Assembly: GCA_964424585.1 (NCBI GenBank)
Contig: CAYRJD010000030.1
Span: forward strand, 1-23,354
DNA: 23,354 nt
Source: CAYRJD01 sp964424585
GTDB taxonomy: Bacteria > Actinomycetota > Acidimicrobiia > Acidimicrobiales > Poriferisodalaceae
Direction of reading: 5' to 3'
Part shown: positions 8,081-14,705 of the stretch, piece by piece
Numbering within the stretch: position 1 is the stretch's first letter
Layout of the letters: each line of letters opens with the position of its first letter
The notes under the pieces: generated by a model
Database searches by the model: none
Told to the model about the DNA's origin: nothing
What the model saw: only the letters and a program-made list of their open reading frames with translations
Program-made: the position numbers and the translations under genes

Positions 8081-8096
8081 CAGCTAGCCATCAGCT
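8075..8096 (-). repeat. 11-bp tandem duplication at a gene junction creating a decoy start
   Basis: Two adjacent copies of AGCTGATGGCT (minus strand) span the stop of the nucleoside hydrolase and the start of the oxygenase. The downstream copy holds the real ATG at 8080. The upstream copy holds ATG 8091, which overlaps the hydrolase stop as TGATG but reads Met-Ala-Ser-stop. Confidence 0.85.
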
Positions 8097-9029
8097 AAAC
8101 GTCGCCAACGTTGACAGCACCAGCTCCATCGCGGCGTGCGCGTCGATGTGCGTGGCGAGGCGACAGTTGGGTGGCTCCGCTGGCCGAGGTCGTGCATCGA
8201 CGACGGTCATGCCTGCCGTGAGGCGCCCGTCGATTTCGACCACGACGTGGGCATCCGCGAACGTGAACAGCTCGGGGTGCGTGAGCGCCATCACCGCGCA
8301 GGGGTCGTGCAGCGGGCTGTGGTCGAGCCCCGTGCGTTCGTGATGGACGTCTAGTGAGAAGCCGAACAGGTCGGCGACGAAGGCGCAGACCACTCCGCCG
8401 TGGCCTCGGAGCCGCTCGACGTGCGACGCATCGATGTTGAACTGGTGCGTCACGTTCAGCCCGCACACGACGAGCGGACTCACGCCGCTCGCGAACACGA
8501 CGGCGGCGGCGTGCGGGTCGGCGAACACGTTGAACTCGGCCGTCGGCGTGATGTTGCCTGCGTCGCTGCTGCCGCCCATCAGCGAGATGCCAGCCAAGCG
8601 CTCGACGATGTCGGGCGCCGCTTTGAGCGCGAGCGCGATGTTGGTGAGCGGGCCGACGGGCACCAGCCACACGTCGGGCGTCGAGCGGACGGTCTCGATG
8701 ATGAAGCCGACGGCGTCGTCGCTCGTCACGTCGCGCTCTACCTCCGGCAACTCGGCACCTCCGAGACCGGTTTCGCCGTGAACGTGTTCGGCGTGCACCG
8801 CGTGTCGCAGCAGAGGCGCGCGTGCGCCTGCGTGAACCGGTGTGCCTAGCCCGGCTAGCTGGGTCACTACCAGCGCGTTGCGGGTGGTCGACGCGAGCGG
8901 CACGTTCCCGCAGACCGTCGTGATGCCCAACAGCTCGGCGTGGCGCGCCGCCATCAACAGCGCGACGGCGTCGTCGTGGCCAGGGTCGCAGTCGACGATG
9001 ACCTTTGGCGTGCGTGTCGGTAACCCCAC
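8091..9029 (-). CDS. Inosine/uridine-preferring nucleoside hydrolase family protein
   Basis: The 312-residue product matches ribonucleoside hydrolases, which cleave the N-glycosidic bond of nucleosides to base and ribose for salvage. The calcium-binding N-terminal signature is VDCDPGHDDAVAL, with Asp13, Asp15, Asp19 and Asp20. The PVGPLTNIALAL and AEFNVFADPHAA segments are typical, and the catalytic/metal pair is His241-Asp242 in PLHDPCAV, at the canonical numbering. Length is complete. The start is GTG 9029, preceded on its strand by GGGAG with six bases spacing. It lies 42 bases downstream of the LpqB-like gene and 10 bases upstream of the oxygenase, so all three probably share a transcript. 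Base specificity is not predictable here. Confidence 0.94.
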   Translation of the reverse strand: MGLPTRTPKVIVDCDPGHDDAVALLMAARHAELLGITTVCGNVPLASTTRNALVVTQLAGLGTPVHAGARAPLLRHAVHAEHVHGETGLGGAELPEVERDVTSDDAVGFIIETVRSTPDVWLVPVGPLTNIALALKAAPDIVERLAGISLMGGSSDAGNITPTAEFNVFADPHAAAVVFASGVSPLVVCGLNVTHQFNIDASHVERLRGHGGVVCAFVADLFGFSLDVHHERTGLDHSPLHDPCAVMALTHPELFTFADAHVVVEIDGRLTAGMTVVDARPRPAEPPNCRLATHIDAHAAMELVLSTLATFS

Positions 9030-9071
9030 GGCTAGCTCCCGGTGATGATCGCTCGTTCGCGGGCCGACACG

Positions 9072-9698
9072 CTAGAGAGCCGGCGGTCCGCTGGGTGGGC
9101 TGAGCACGTCGAGCTGCGCGAAGTCGCTGGTTCGCAGCGGCCTGGGCTGCTCGCCGGGCGGCGGCTCGGCTATCGCGCCGGTGCCATCCGGCAGCGACTG
9201 AATCTCGCCGTCTAGAAGAAACTGCACGCCCTGCGCGCCGCGCAGTAGCGCCGATCCGGTGAACACCATCTGCGCTGTGGCGCGCACTCGCTGGGTGCCC
9301 TCCACCTCGAAGAACACGTCGTTCAAGTGAATCCAGATCACGTTGTCGCGCTGAATCTGCACGTCGACGACTTCGGTGCCCGCAGGTATCGCGGATTGCA
9401 GCCCCGTCGCTGTCTCTTCGACAGTCGGCCCGGCGAGCAAGCTGTTGAGCGGGCCGTCCAGCACCACCGGCGCCAAGAGAGCGCGGTCGACGCGGACCAG
9501 CAAGTTCTCGCGCAAGAAGTAGAGCGGGTGGTTGGTCGTCTCGCCGCTGCGGACAGCCGCCTCGGACGGCGCGACGCCGACGACGAAGACGTCGTTGGGC
9601 GTCGCGAGGGTTGAAGGTTGCGCGTCGGACGGAATGCTGCACGCGCCTGCGACGAGCACGACCAGGGCCGTCGACGCGGCGATCGCGCGCCTACGCAT
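9072..9698 (-). CDS. lpqB: LpqB-like GerMN-domain lipoprotein (short form)
   Basis: The product has 208 residues: a basic n-region, a hydrophobic stretch and a lipobox-like VAGAC ending at Cys20, so it should be a lipoprotein on the outer face of the membrane. Residues of about 60-170 fit a GerMN domain (LLAGPTVEETATGLQSAIP...VQFLLDGE). It starts inside the mtrB stop region, with the ATG at 9698 overlapping the mtrB stop by eight bases, the position lpqB holds in other actinobacteria. There LpqB binds the extracytoplasmic part of MtrB and affects MtrA signalling. Mycobacterial LpqB is far longer (over 550 residues) because of a C-terminal beta-propeller; this protein ends shortly after GerMN. 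The symbol rests on synteny plus the domain. Confidence 0.82.
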   Translation of the reverse strand: MRRRAIAASTALVVLVAGACSIPSDAQPSTLATPNDVFVVGVAPSEAAVRSGETTNHPLYFLRENLLVRVDRALLAPVVLDGPLNSLLAGPTVEETATGLQSAIPAGTEVVDVQIQRDNVIWIHLNDVFFEVEGTQRVRATAQMVFTGSALLRGAQGVQFLLDGEIQSLPDGTGAIAEPPPGEQPRPLRTSDFAQLDVLSPPSGPPAL

Positions 9699-11157
9699 CG
9701 GCGCTCATCGACGGATAGTGCGGCAGCTCGACGACGAAGCGCGCGCCCCCTTTGCCGTCTCGTCTGGGTTCGACCCACGCCTTGCCGCCGTGGGTGCGCA
9801 CGTGCTCCGCCACCAGTGCCAAGCCCAGCCCGGCGCCGGGCCGGTCGCCTGCTCGTCTTCCTGCGGTGCCGCGGGCGAAGCGCTCGAAGATGCGCTCGCG
9901 TTCAGACGGCGGAACGCCTGGGCCGCGGTCTTCCACCACCACCCGCACCGCGCTGTCGTCGCCGGGCAGCGTTTCGATCAGTATCTCGGTCACTCCGTCG
10001 GCGTACTTCTGCGCGTTGCGAATGAGGTTGTCGACGACTTGGGTGAGTCGTCGTCTGTCGCCGAGCACCAACGTGTCGGTCGGGTCGTCGGGTTCGCAAA
10101 GAGCCGGCCCGGCACCGAGGCTGTCGGCCACCTCTCTGGTGAGGTTCGCCATGTTGACCGGCGTGGCGGAGGACTGCGCGGGTTGCGCGTCGGCTTGCGA
10201 GATAGCCAACAGGTCTTGGACCATTCGCTCGAACCGGTCCACGTCGCTGGCGAGCAGCGTCAACGCCTCCTGGCCGCGCTCCGACAGCTCGGCGCGGCGG
10301 TTCTCGAGCACGCTGATCGACGACCGGAGAGTCTGTAAGGGCGAGCGCAGCTCGTGGCTGACGTCCGACGCGAACCGAGCGTCGCGTTCGACCCGACGTT
10401 CGAGCGAGGCGGCCATGTCGTTGAACGAAGCGACGATGGGCGCGAGGTCTGGGTCTTGGCTGTCGGTGACGCGGGTGTCGAGCTTTCCTTGTGAGATCGA
10501 CGACGCTGCGGCCGCGAGGTCGCCGAGCGGACGCAAGAAGCGACGGCTCGCCCAGATGCCGATCGCCAAGCCGATGAGCACGGTTGCCGCGGCGCCGCCT
10601 CCCAAGATCCACCGCAGCGTGTCGAGCGTCGCCGCGATGTCGGCGAGCGGCACGACCTCGAAGTAGCTGACCTCATCGAGGCGCGACGTTTCGCCGGGGC
10701 GGAGGGCCAAGCCGAAACTCAGCAGCGGCGTGCCTTGCGGGTCGCGGTAGCGCAGCATGAGCGCGTCTGGCTGCGTCGCCGTAGCGGAAATGATCGCGAC
10801 CGGCAAGTCGGCCGGGCTGAGCGACGGCGACCACCAAGTCTGCGGGCCGGTGCGGACGATGGAACGGCTGCCAGCTTCGCTGGGCAGCGACTCCAACAGC
10901 ACGTTGAAGTCGGTGTCTTCGCTGCGCAGCGACGCCTGCACCTGGCGGGCGTTCGCGAAGAACTGCGCGCTCGACGCGCTCTGCCGCTGTTGGAGAATCT
11001 CGCTGCGAGTCAGGCCGTAGGTCGAGATGACGAGCACCAGCGCGGCGACGGTTGCGCCGAGCGTGAACGCGACGATGACTCGGGCTCGCAGCGGCACTCG
11101 TCGCAGCAGTCCCTGCGGGGGGGTCGCCTCGGTGCTGCGCACCTTCAGCCGCGCCAC
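9691..11157 (-). CDS. mtrB: Two-component sensor histidine kinase MtrB
   Basis: This 488-residue membrane kinase has a transmembrane helix at about 26-48, an extracytoplasmic sensor region of about 130 residues, a second helix at about 184-202 and a HAMP linker to about residue 255. A HisKA domain follows with the phospho-acceptor His268 in DVSHELRSPLQ. The ATPase domain shows the N box (DNLIRNAQK, 376-384), G1 (EDRGPGVP, 409-416), F box (ERIFERF) and G2 (GAGLGLALV). It would phosphorylate MtrA, encoded 21 bases upstream, in a system linked in other actinobacteria to cell-wall hydrolases, division and osmotic response. The start is GTG 11157, preceded by GGAG with six bases spacing. Its stop overlaps the lpqB start. 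Identification as MtrB rather than a generic kinase rests on the mtrA-mtrB-lpqB order. Confidence 0.9.
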   Translation of the reverse strand: MARLKVRSTEATPPQGLLRRVPLRARVIVAFTLGATVAALVLVISTYGLTRSEILQQRQSASSAQFFANARQVQASLRSEDTDFNVLLESLPSEAGSRSIVRTGPQTWWSPSLSPADLPVAIISATATQPDALMLRYRDPQGTPLLSFGLALRPGETSRLDEVSYFEVVPLADIAATLDTLRWILGGGAAATVLIGLAIGIWASRRFLRPLGDLAAAASSISQGKLDTRVTDSQDPDLAPIVASFNDMAASLERRVERDARFASDVSHELRSPLQTLRSSISVLENRRAELSERGQEALTLLASDVDRFERMVQDLLAISQADAQPAQSSATPVNMANLTREVADSLGAGPALCEPDDPTDTLVLGDRRRLTQVVDNLIRNAQKYADGVTEILIETLPGDDSAVRVVVEDRGPGVPPSERERIFERFARGTAGRRAGDRPGAGLGLALVAEHVRTHGGKAWVEPRRDGKGGARFVVELPHYPSMSADA

Positions 11158-11178
11158 GTTTGGCTCCAGCGCAAGCGG

Positions 11179-11955
11179 CTAGGAACTCAATCGGTAGCCC
11201 ATACCTCGGGCCGTGTGGACGTAGGTGGGGTTAGCCGGGTCGGGCTCGACCTTCACACGCAGCCGTCGGATGTGCACGTCGACCAGGCGTCCGTAGGTGG
11301 CTTCGGTTCGGCCCCACACCGAGCGCAGCAGCTCGTCGCGCGAGCGGATGTCGCCGTTCGCTTCCGCCAGCTCGCAGAGCAGCAGAAACTCGGTCTTGGT
11401 CAAGTGAACCTCTTCGCCGCTGGCGCGGACGATGCCCTTGTCGGGGAATATCTCGAGCTCGCCGACCGTCCACGACACGCCGCTGTTGGTGGCGACCTTC
11501 GTGCGGCGCATCAGCGCGCGCATGCGGGCGGACAGCTCTTTGGGCGAGAACGGCTTGGTGAGGTAGTCGTCTGCGCCAGCTTCGAGGCCGCCCACGACGT
11601 CGTGGGTGTCGTCGCGCGCGGTCACCATGATGATCGGCATGCTGCTCTCGCGACGGATGTGCCTGCACAGCTCGAAGCCGTCGATGCCGGGCAGCATCAG
11701 GTCGACGAGCGCGATGTCGAAAGCCGTGAGGTCGTCTGTGCCGTTGGCGTCTTCGTCGTCGGCGGGAGCTTCGTCGGTCGGCGCGGGTCGATCCCCTTGG
11801 GTTGCGTCGTCGGCCGTCGCGTCGATGTCGAGCAGCGAGATCGCCTCTTCGGCTGACCCGACGCCCACGACCTCCCAACCTTCATCGGCTAGCGCCAGCT
11901 GCAGCGCGGAACGAATGCGGTCGTCGTCTTCGACCACCAAGATTCGGAGGTTCAT
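11179..11955 (-). CDS. mtrA: Two-component response regulator MtrA
   Basis: The product (258 residues) is an OmpR/PhoB-type transcription regulator. The receiver domain starts LRILVVEDDDRIRSAL with the acidic pocket at 10-12. The phospho-acceptor is Asp85 in LVDLMLPGIDG, followed by the conserved TAR and KPF (switch Thr and Lys) motifs. The C-terminal winged-helix domain ends YVHTARGMGYRLS, as in MtrA. Residues of about 44-77 form an acidic, Ala/Thr/Pro-rich insertion between the second receiver helix and the strand carrying Asp85; MtrA of mycobacteria is about 228 residues and has no such segment. ATG 11955 has GAGGG at good spacing; the longer frame upstream encodes the tail of no known family. 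This ATG overlaps the stop of an upstream small membrane protein as ATGA. Confidence 0.92.
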   Translation of the reverse strand: MNLRILVVEDDDRIRSALQLALADEGWEVVGVGSAEEAISLLDIDATADDATQGDRPAPTDEAPADDEDANGTDDLTAFDIALVDLMLPGIDGFELCRHIRRESSMPIIMVTARDDTHDVVGGLEAGADDYLTKPFSPKELSARMRALMRRTKVATNSGVSWTVGELEIFPDKGIVRASGEEVHLTKTEFLLLCELAEANGDIRSRDELLRSVWGRTEATYGRLVDVHIRRLRVKVEPDPANPTYVHTARGMGYRLSS

Positions 11956-12224
11956 CGCCGGCCCTCGTTTGTCTTTGCGCCGGCGCGCCTTGGGCTCCGG
12001 CTTCGAAGCGACGCGGCGCCAGCCTCGTTGGCCCACTCCGACTTTGATCGCAGCACCAGCGTCGCCATCATCGCCACGCCGGCTGCACCCAGGGTCGCAC
12101 CGACCAACGCCGCGACGAGCGTCCCAGCTGCCGAGGCACCGCCCAGCTCGCCTAGTGCGTGGCCTATCAGGCCGCCGCAGACCGCGGAGGCCATCACCGC
12201 GCCCAGCGCGACGGCGCGAGACAT
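11952..12224 (-). CDS. Small two-helix membrane protein coupled to mtrA (hypothetical)
   Basis: I do not recognise this 90-residue product. It has two hydrophobic glycine/alanine-rich stretches (about residues 4-24 and 33-58) with small-residue spacing suitable for helix packing. A basic C-terminal tail follows, rich in Arg, Ser and Lys. The case for a real gene is the hydrophobic pattern in a region otherwise free of genes, and the ATGA overlap of its stop with the mtrA start at 11955-11952. ATG 12224 is the most plausible start; the same frame stays open to 12419 but there it is repeat-encoded and runs into the NUDIX gene. No strong ribosome binding site precedes 12224. If real, it is the first gene of the mtrAB operon. 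Confidence 0.55.
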   Translation of the reverse strand: MSRAVALGAVMASAVCGGLIGHALGELGGASAAGTLVAALVGATLGAAGVAMMATLVLRSKSEWANEAGAASLRSRSPRRAGAKTNEGRR

Positions 12225-12284
12225 CGGTGACGGCAACGCCGTGGGAGCGGCGAAGGGAGCTAGCTCGACGCGCTCGCCAGTGCC

Positions 12285-12332
12285 ACGGCCGGTGCTACGA
12301 CCGGTGCGACGGCCGATGCTACGACCGGTGCA
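12285..12332. repeat. 12-bp tandem repeat between the mtrA operon and the NUDIX gene
   Basis: Four 12-bp units alternate between ACGGCCGGTGCT-like and ACGACCGGTGCG-like versions. They fall in the divergent intergenic stretch. Both strands stay open across them: the minus strand would read TGRS/IGRR-type tetrapeptides and the plus strand RPVL/RPVR-type ones. No gene clearly uses them, so they may be spacer DNA, a binding array or coding sequence with misjudged starts. Confidence 0.85.
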
Positions 12333-12387
12333 ACAGACTGGCGGCTCCACCACTGGGCGCGAGCCTACCGGCTGGCAAAATGGCCAT

Positions 12388-12888
12388 GTGCGGCGCTGGG
12401 CAGTAGGAGGCGGTCTCATCTATCAGCGCGGCGCGGTGCTGATGGTCAACAACCGACGCAGCAGCGGCCTCACCGACTGGACGACGCCCGGCGGAGTGAT
12501 CGACCCGGGCGAGACCATGCTCGAGGGTCTCACCCGAGAGGTGGAAGAAGAGACCGGGCTGGCGGTCGCCCGCTGGGACGGGCCCGTCTACACCGTCGAG
12601 GCGCACGCGGTCGACATGAACTGGACGTTGCGAGTCGAGACTCACGTCAGCCGCCAGCACAGCGGCGAGCTCGCCGTCGACGACCCCGACGGCATCGTGT
12701 TCGACGCGCGCTGGGTCGAAACCGACGAACTCGGTGGCCTGATCGGCGACCAGCATCGTTGGTTCGCCGAACCGCTGCTCACGTACCTGGGCGCAGAACA
12801 CTGGCCGGAGCCTCCTCATTTTCGCTACGAGGTGCGAGGCACCGATCAGCGTTCGCTCACCGTCACCAGAGTCGAAGGTCACCGCTGA
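12388..12888 (+). CDS. NUDIX hydrolase
   Basis: The product (166 residues) is a NUDIX-fold pyrophosphohydrolase, an enzyme class that cleaves nucleoside diphosphates linked to another moiety. The complete Nudix box lies at residues 36-58: Gly36, Glu42, then REVEEETGL with the metal-binding glutamates at 51, 54 and 55. The opening segment RRWAVGGGLIYQRGAVLMVNN is typical of small MutT-like enzymes. The start is taken as GTG 12388, because translation upstream is low-complexity proline/arginine and serine-rich; the ribosome binding site is poor. DNA polymerase IV begins five bases after its stop. A role in cleaning oxidised nucleotides is an inference from that pairing, not from specificity residues. 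Confidence 0.9.
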   Translation: MRRWAVGGGLIYQRGAVLMVNNRRSSGLTDWTTPGGVIDPGETMLEGLTREVEEETGLAVARWDGPVYTVEAHAVDMNWTLRVETHVSRQHSGELAVDDPDGIVFDARWVETDELGGLIGDQHRWFAEPLLTYLGAEHWPEPPHFRYEVRGTDQRSLTVTRVEGHR

Positions 12889-12893
12889 GCCCG

Positions 12894-14234
12894 GTGGAAC
12901 CCGCCGTCGAACCCGCCGTTGAATCGGCCGCCGCGCCAGCTGCCCAACAGGCAGTCGAAGCTGACCTTGACGGCGTCGACACGCTGCACGTCGATCTCGA
13001 CGCGTTCTACGTCGAAGTCGAACGGCTCGCGAACGAAGAGCTGGTCGGCAAGCCCGTCGTGGTGGGCGGGCCCAGCAACCGCGGCGTCGTGGCGTCGGCG
13101 AGCTACGAGGCGAGAGCGTTCGGCGTGGGCTCGGCGATGCCCACTGCGCAGGCACGTCGGCTGTGCCCGCACGCGGTGTTCATCACCTCCAACTTTGCGG
13201 CGTACGCCGCGGCTTCTGCGGCCGTCTTCGAAGTGCTGGGCGCGTTCACTCCGGCCATCGAACCGATCGCGCTCGACGAGGCGTTCTTGGACGTGAGCGG
13301 CGCGCACAGCTTGTTCGGAACTTCGGTAGACATCGCGTGGCGTTTGCGCGACGCGGTGCGCTCAGCCACTGGGCTGACCACGAGCGTCGGGGTGGCACCC
13401 ACCAAGACGATCGCGAAGCTGGCATCGGTGGCCGCCAAGCCCGTCGCCGTCATGCGTAACGGCGTCGGCTCGACGCAGCCAGGGCTCGGCGTCAAGGTGG
13501 TCGACCACGCAGGCGCGCTCGCGTTCCTACGAGTTCATCGCGTGCGAGCGTTGTGGGGGGTCGGGCCGAAGACGCAAAGCAAGCTCGCCGAGCTGGGCGT
13601 CGCCACGATCGGCGACCTAGCGAACGTGCCGCTCGAAGCGCTGACCGCCGCGGTGGGACGAGCGCACGGCGAGCACTTGGCGGCCCTCGCTCGTGGCGAA
13701 GACGCTCGGCCCGTCGTTTCGACCCGACAGGCGAAGTCGATCGGCCACGAGCAGACCTTCGCCACAGACCTGACCGAACCCGACGAGATGCGCTCGGCGC
13801 TAGTGGTCCTCGCGGATGCCGTTGCGGCGCGCCTGCGAGCGAGCGGCGTCGCCGGACGCTGCGTGCAGCTCAAGGTCAAGCTCGCTGACTTCACGCTCAT
13901 CACCCGTGTCGAAACGGTGCCCGCGCACAGTCCGGCGGTCAGCGCGCATCAGCCGATCGCGCAAGTCGTGCACAACCTGCTAGAGCGCATCGACGTGTCG
14001 GCGGGCGTCCGGCTGCTGGGTGTCTCGGTCAGCCAGCTCGAACCGATGGGCGCGCCTTGCGCGCGTGAGGTCGAGACCACCCAGCCGACGTTGTTCGACG
14101 AACCACGCCGCGACGTCGAGTTGGCTGTTAGACCCGAGACCGAGCTTGCCGGGGCCATAGATGCGATCCGTCAACGATTCGGCGCGACGTCGATTGGCCC
14201 GGGCCTCACGCGGCACACCAGGTGGCTCGAGTAG
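12894..14234 (+). CDS. dinB: DNA polymerase IV (Y-family, translesion)
   Basis: This 446-residue Y-family polymerase would copy damaged DNA with low fidelity. The palm motifs are HVDLDAFYVEVE (metal-binding Asp34, steric gate Tyr39) and ALDEAFLDVSG (catalytic Asp128-Glu129). The fingers segment SYEARAFGVGSAMPTAQARRLCP and the helix-hairpin-helix region GVGPKTQSKLAELGVATIGDLA are complete, and the little-finger domain follows. A beta-clamp-binding-like QPTLF lies at 397-401, about 45 residues from the C-terminus. The GTG at 12894 is the likely start; it adds an N-terminal stretch of about 28 residues containing a PAVE repeat before the conserved palm. It directly follows the NUDIX gene, and the DUF3040 gene comes 92 bases later. 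Confidence 0.95.
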   Translation: MEPAVEPAVESAAAPAAQQAVEADLDGVDTLHVDLDAFYVEVERLANEELVGKPVVVGGPSNRGVVASASYEARAFGVGSAMPTAQARRLCPHAVFITSNFAAYAAASAAVFEVLGAFTPAIEPIALDEAFLDVSGAHSLFGTSVDIAWRLRDAVRSATGLTTSVGVAPTKTIAKLASVAAKPVAVMRNGVGSTQPGLGVKVVDHAGALAFLRVHRVRALWGVGPKTQSKLAELGVATIGDLANVPLEALTAAVGRAHGEHLAALARGEDARPVVSTRQAKSIGHEQTFATDLTEPDEMRSALVVLADAVAARLRASGVAGRCVQLKVKLADFTLITRVETVPAHSPAVSAHQPIAQVVHNLLERIDVSAGVRLLGVSVSQLEPMGAPCAREVETTQPTLFDEPRRDVELAVRPETELAGAIDAIRQRFGATSIGPGLTRHTRWLE

Positions 14235-14326
14235 CCGCGCGCAGTCGACCCTGTAGCGGTCGCAACGTGGGCTGCGTAGGCTTGAGTTGGTCCAAACAGT
14301 TGGGCTTAGGTGAGTCGGAGGACGAA

Positions 14327-14695
14327 GTGCCGCTCTCAGAAGACGAACAGCGAATTCTCTCTGAGATAGAGCAGGAGTTCTACGACTCCGACCCCGAGTT
14401 CGCTCGTGAGGTTTCCGAGACCACGCTGTACAAGCACGCCATTCGCCGGCTGCGCTGGGCCACCGTCTTCGGCCTCGCGGGCCTCATCGGCATCTTCGTT
14501 GGCTTGCAGTTTCACGTCGCCGCAGCCGCGGGTGCGTTTTTGATTGCGTTCGGTGCTGCGGTGGTGATCGAGCGCAACGTGCGCGCGATGGGCAAGCTCG
14601 GCGTGGCGAAGGTGTCGAGCGCGCTGCGTGGCAGGCGGTCGGGTCGCGAAGGGGGCGGGCTGTCTGACCGCATCCGTCGGCGGTTCGAGCGCTAG
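14327..14695 (+). CDS. DUF3040 family membrane protein
   Basis: The 122-residue product fits DUF3040, a family of small actinobacterial membrane proteins of unknown function. It opens with PLSEDEQRILSEIEQEFYDSDPEFA, the family's hallmark acidic helix. An amphipathic/basic stretch and two hydrophobic helices follow at about 45-62 and 65-82, ending in a basic tail rich in Arg and Gly. The start is GTG 14327, set by GGAGG five bases upstream; the longer open frame beginning near 14222 overlaps dinB and is not family-like. It converges on the transglutaminase gene with only ten bases between stop codons. A weak TTGAGT at 14282 could be a -35 element, but I see no convincing -10. Confidence 0.88.
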   Translation: MPLSEDEQRILSEIEQEFYDSDPEFAREVSETTLYKHAIRRLRWATVFGLAGLIGIFVGLQFHVAAAAGAFLIAFGAAVVIERNVRAMGKLGVAKVSSALRGRRSGREGGGLSDRIRRRFER

Positions 14696-14705
14696 CGAAA
14701 CTGGG

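Noticed and set aside
8095..9642. A 515-codon open frame on the minus strand across the nucleoside hydrolase and LpqB-like genes
   Set aside because: Its product is arginine-rich and low complexity, and it lies in another frame of two genes with clear domain motifs; it is a high-GC shadow.
11956..12036. A longer MtrA start at 12036
   Set aside because: It would add a basic 27-residue leader unlike any response regulator; ATG 11955 has a good ribosome binding site.
14235..14326. A promoter for the DUF3040 gene with TTGAGT at 14282
   Set aside because: No acceptable -10 lies at 16-18 bases, so I mention it only in the gene entry.
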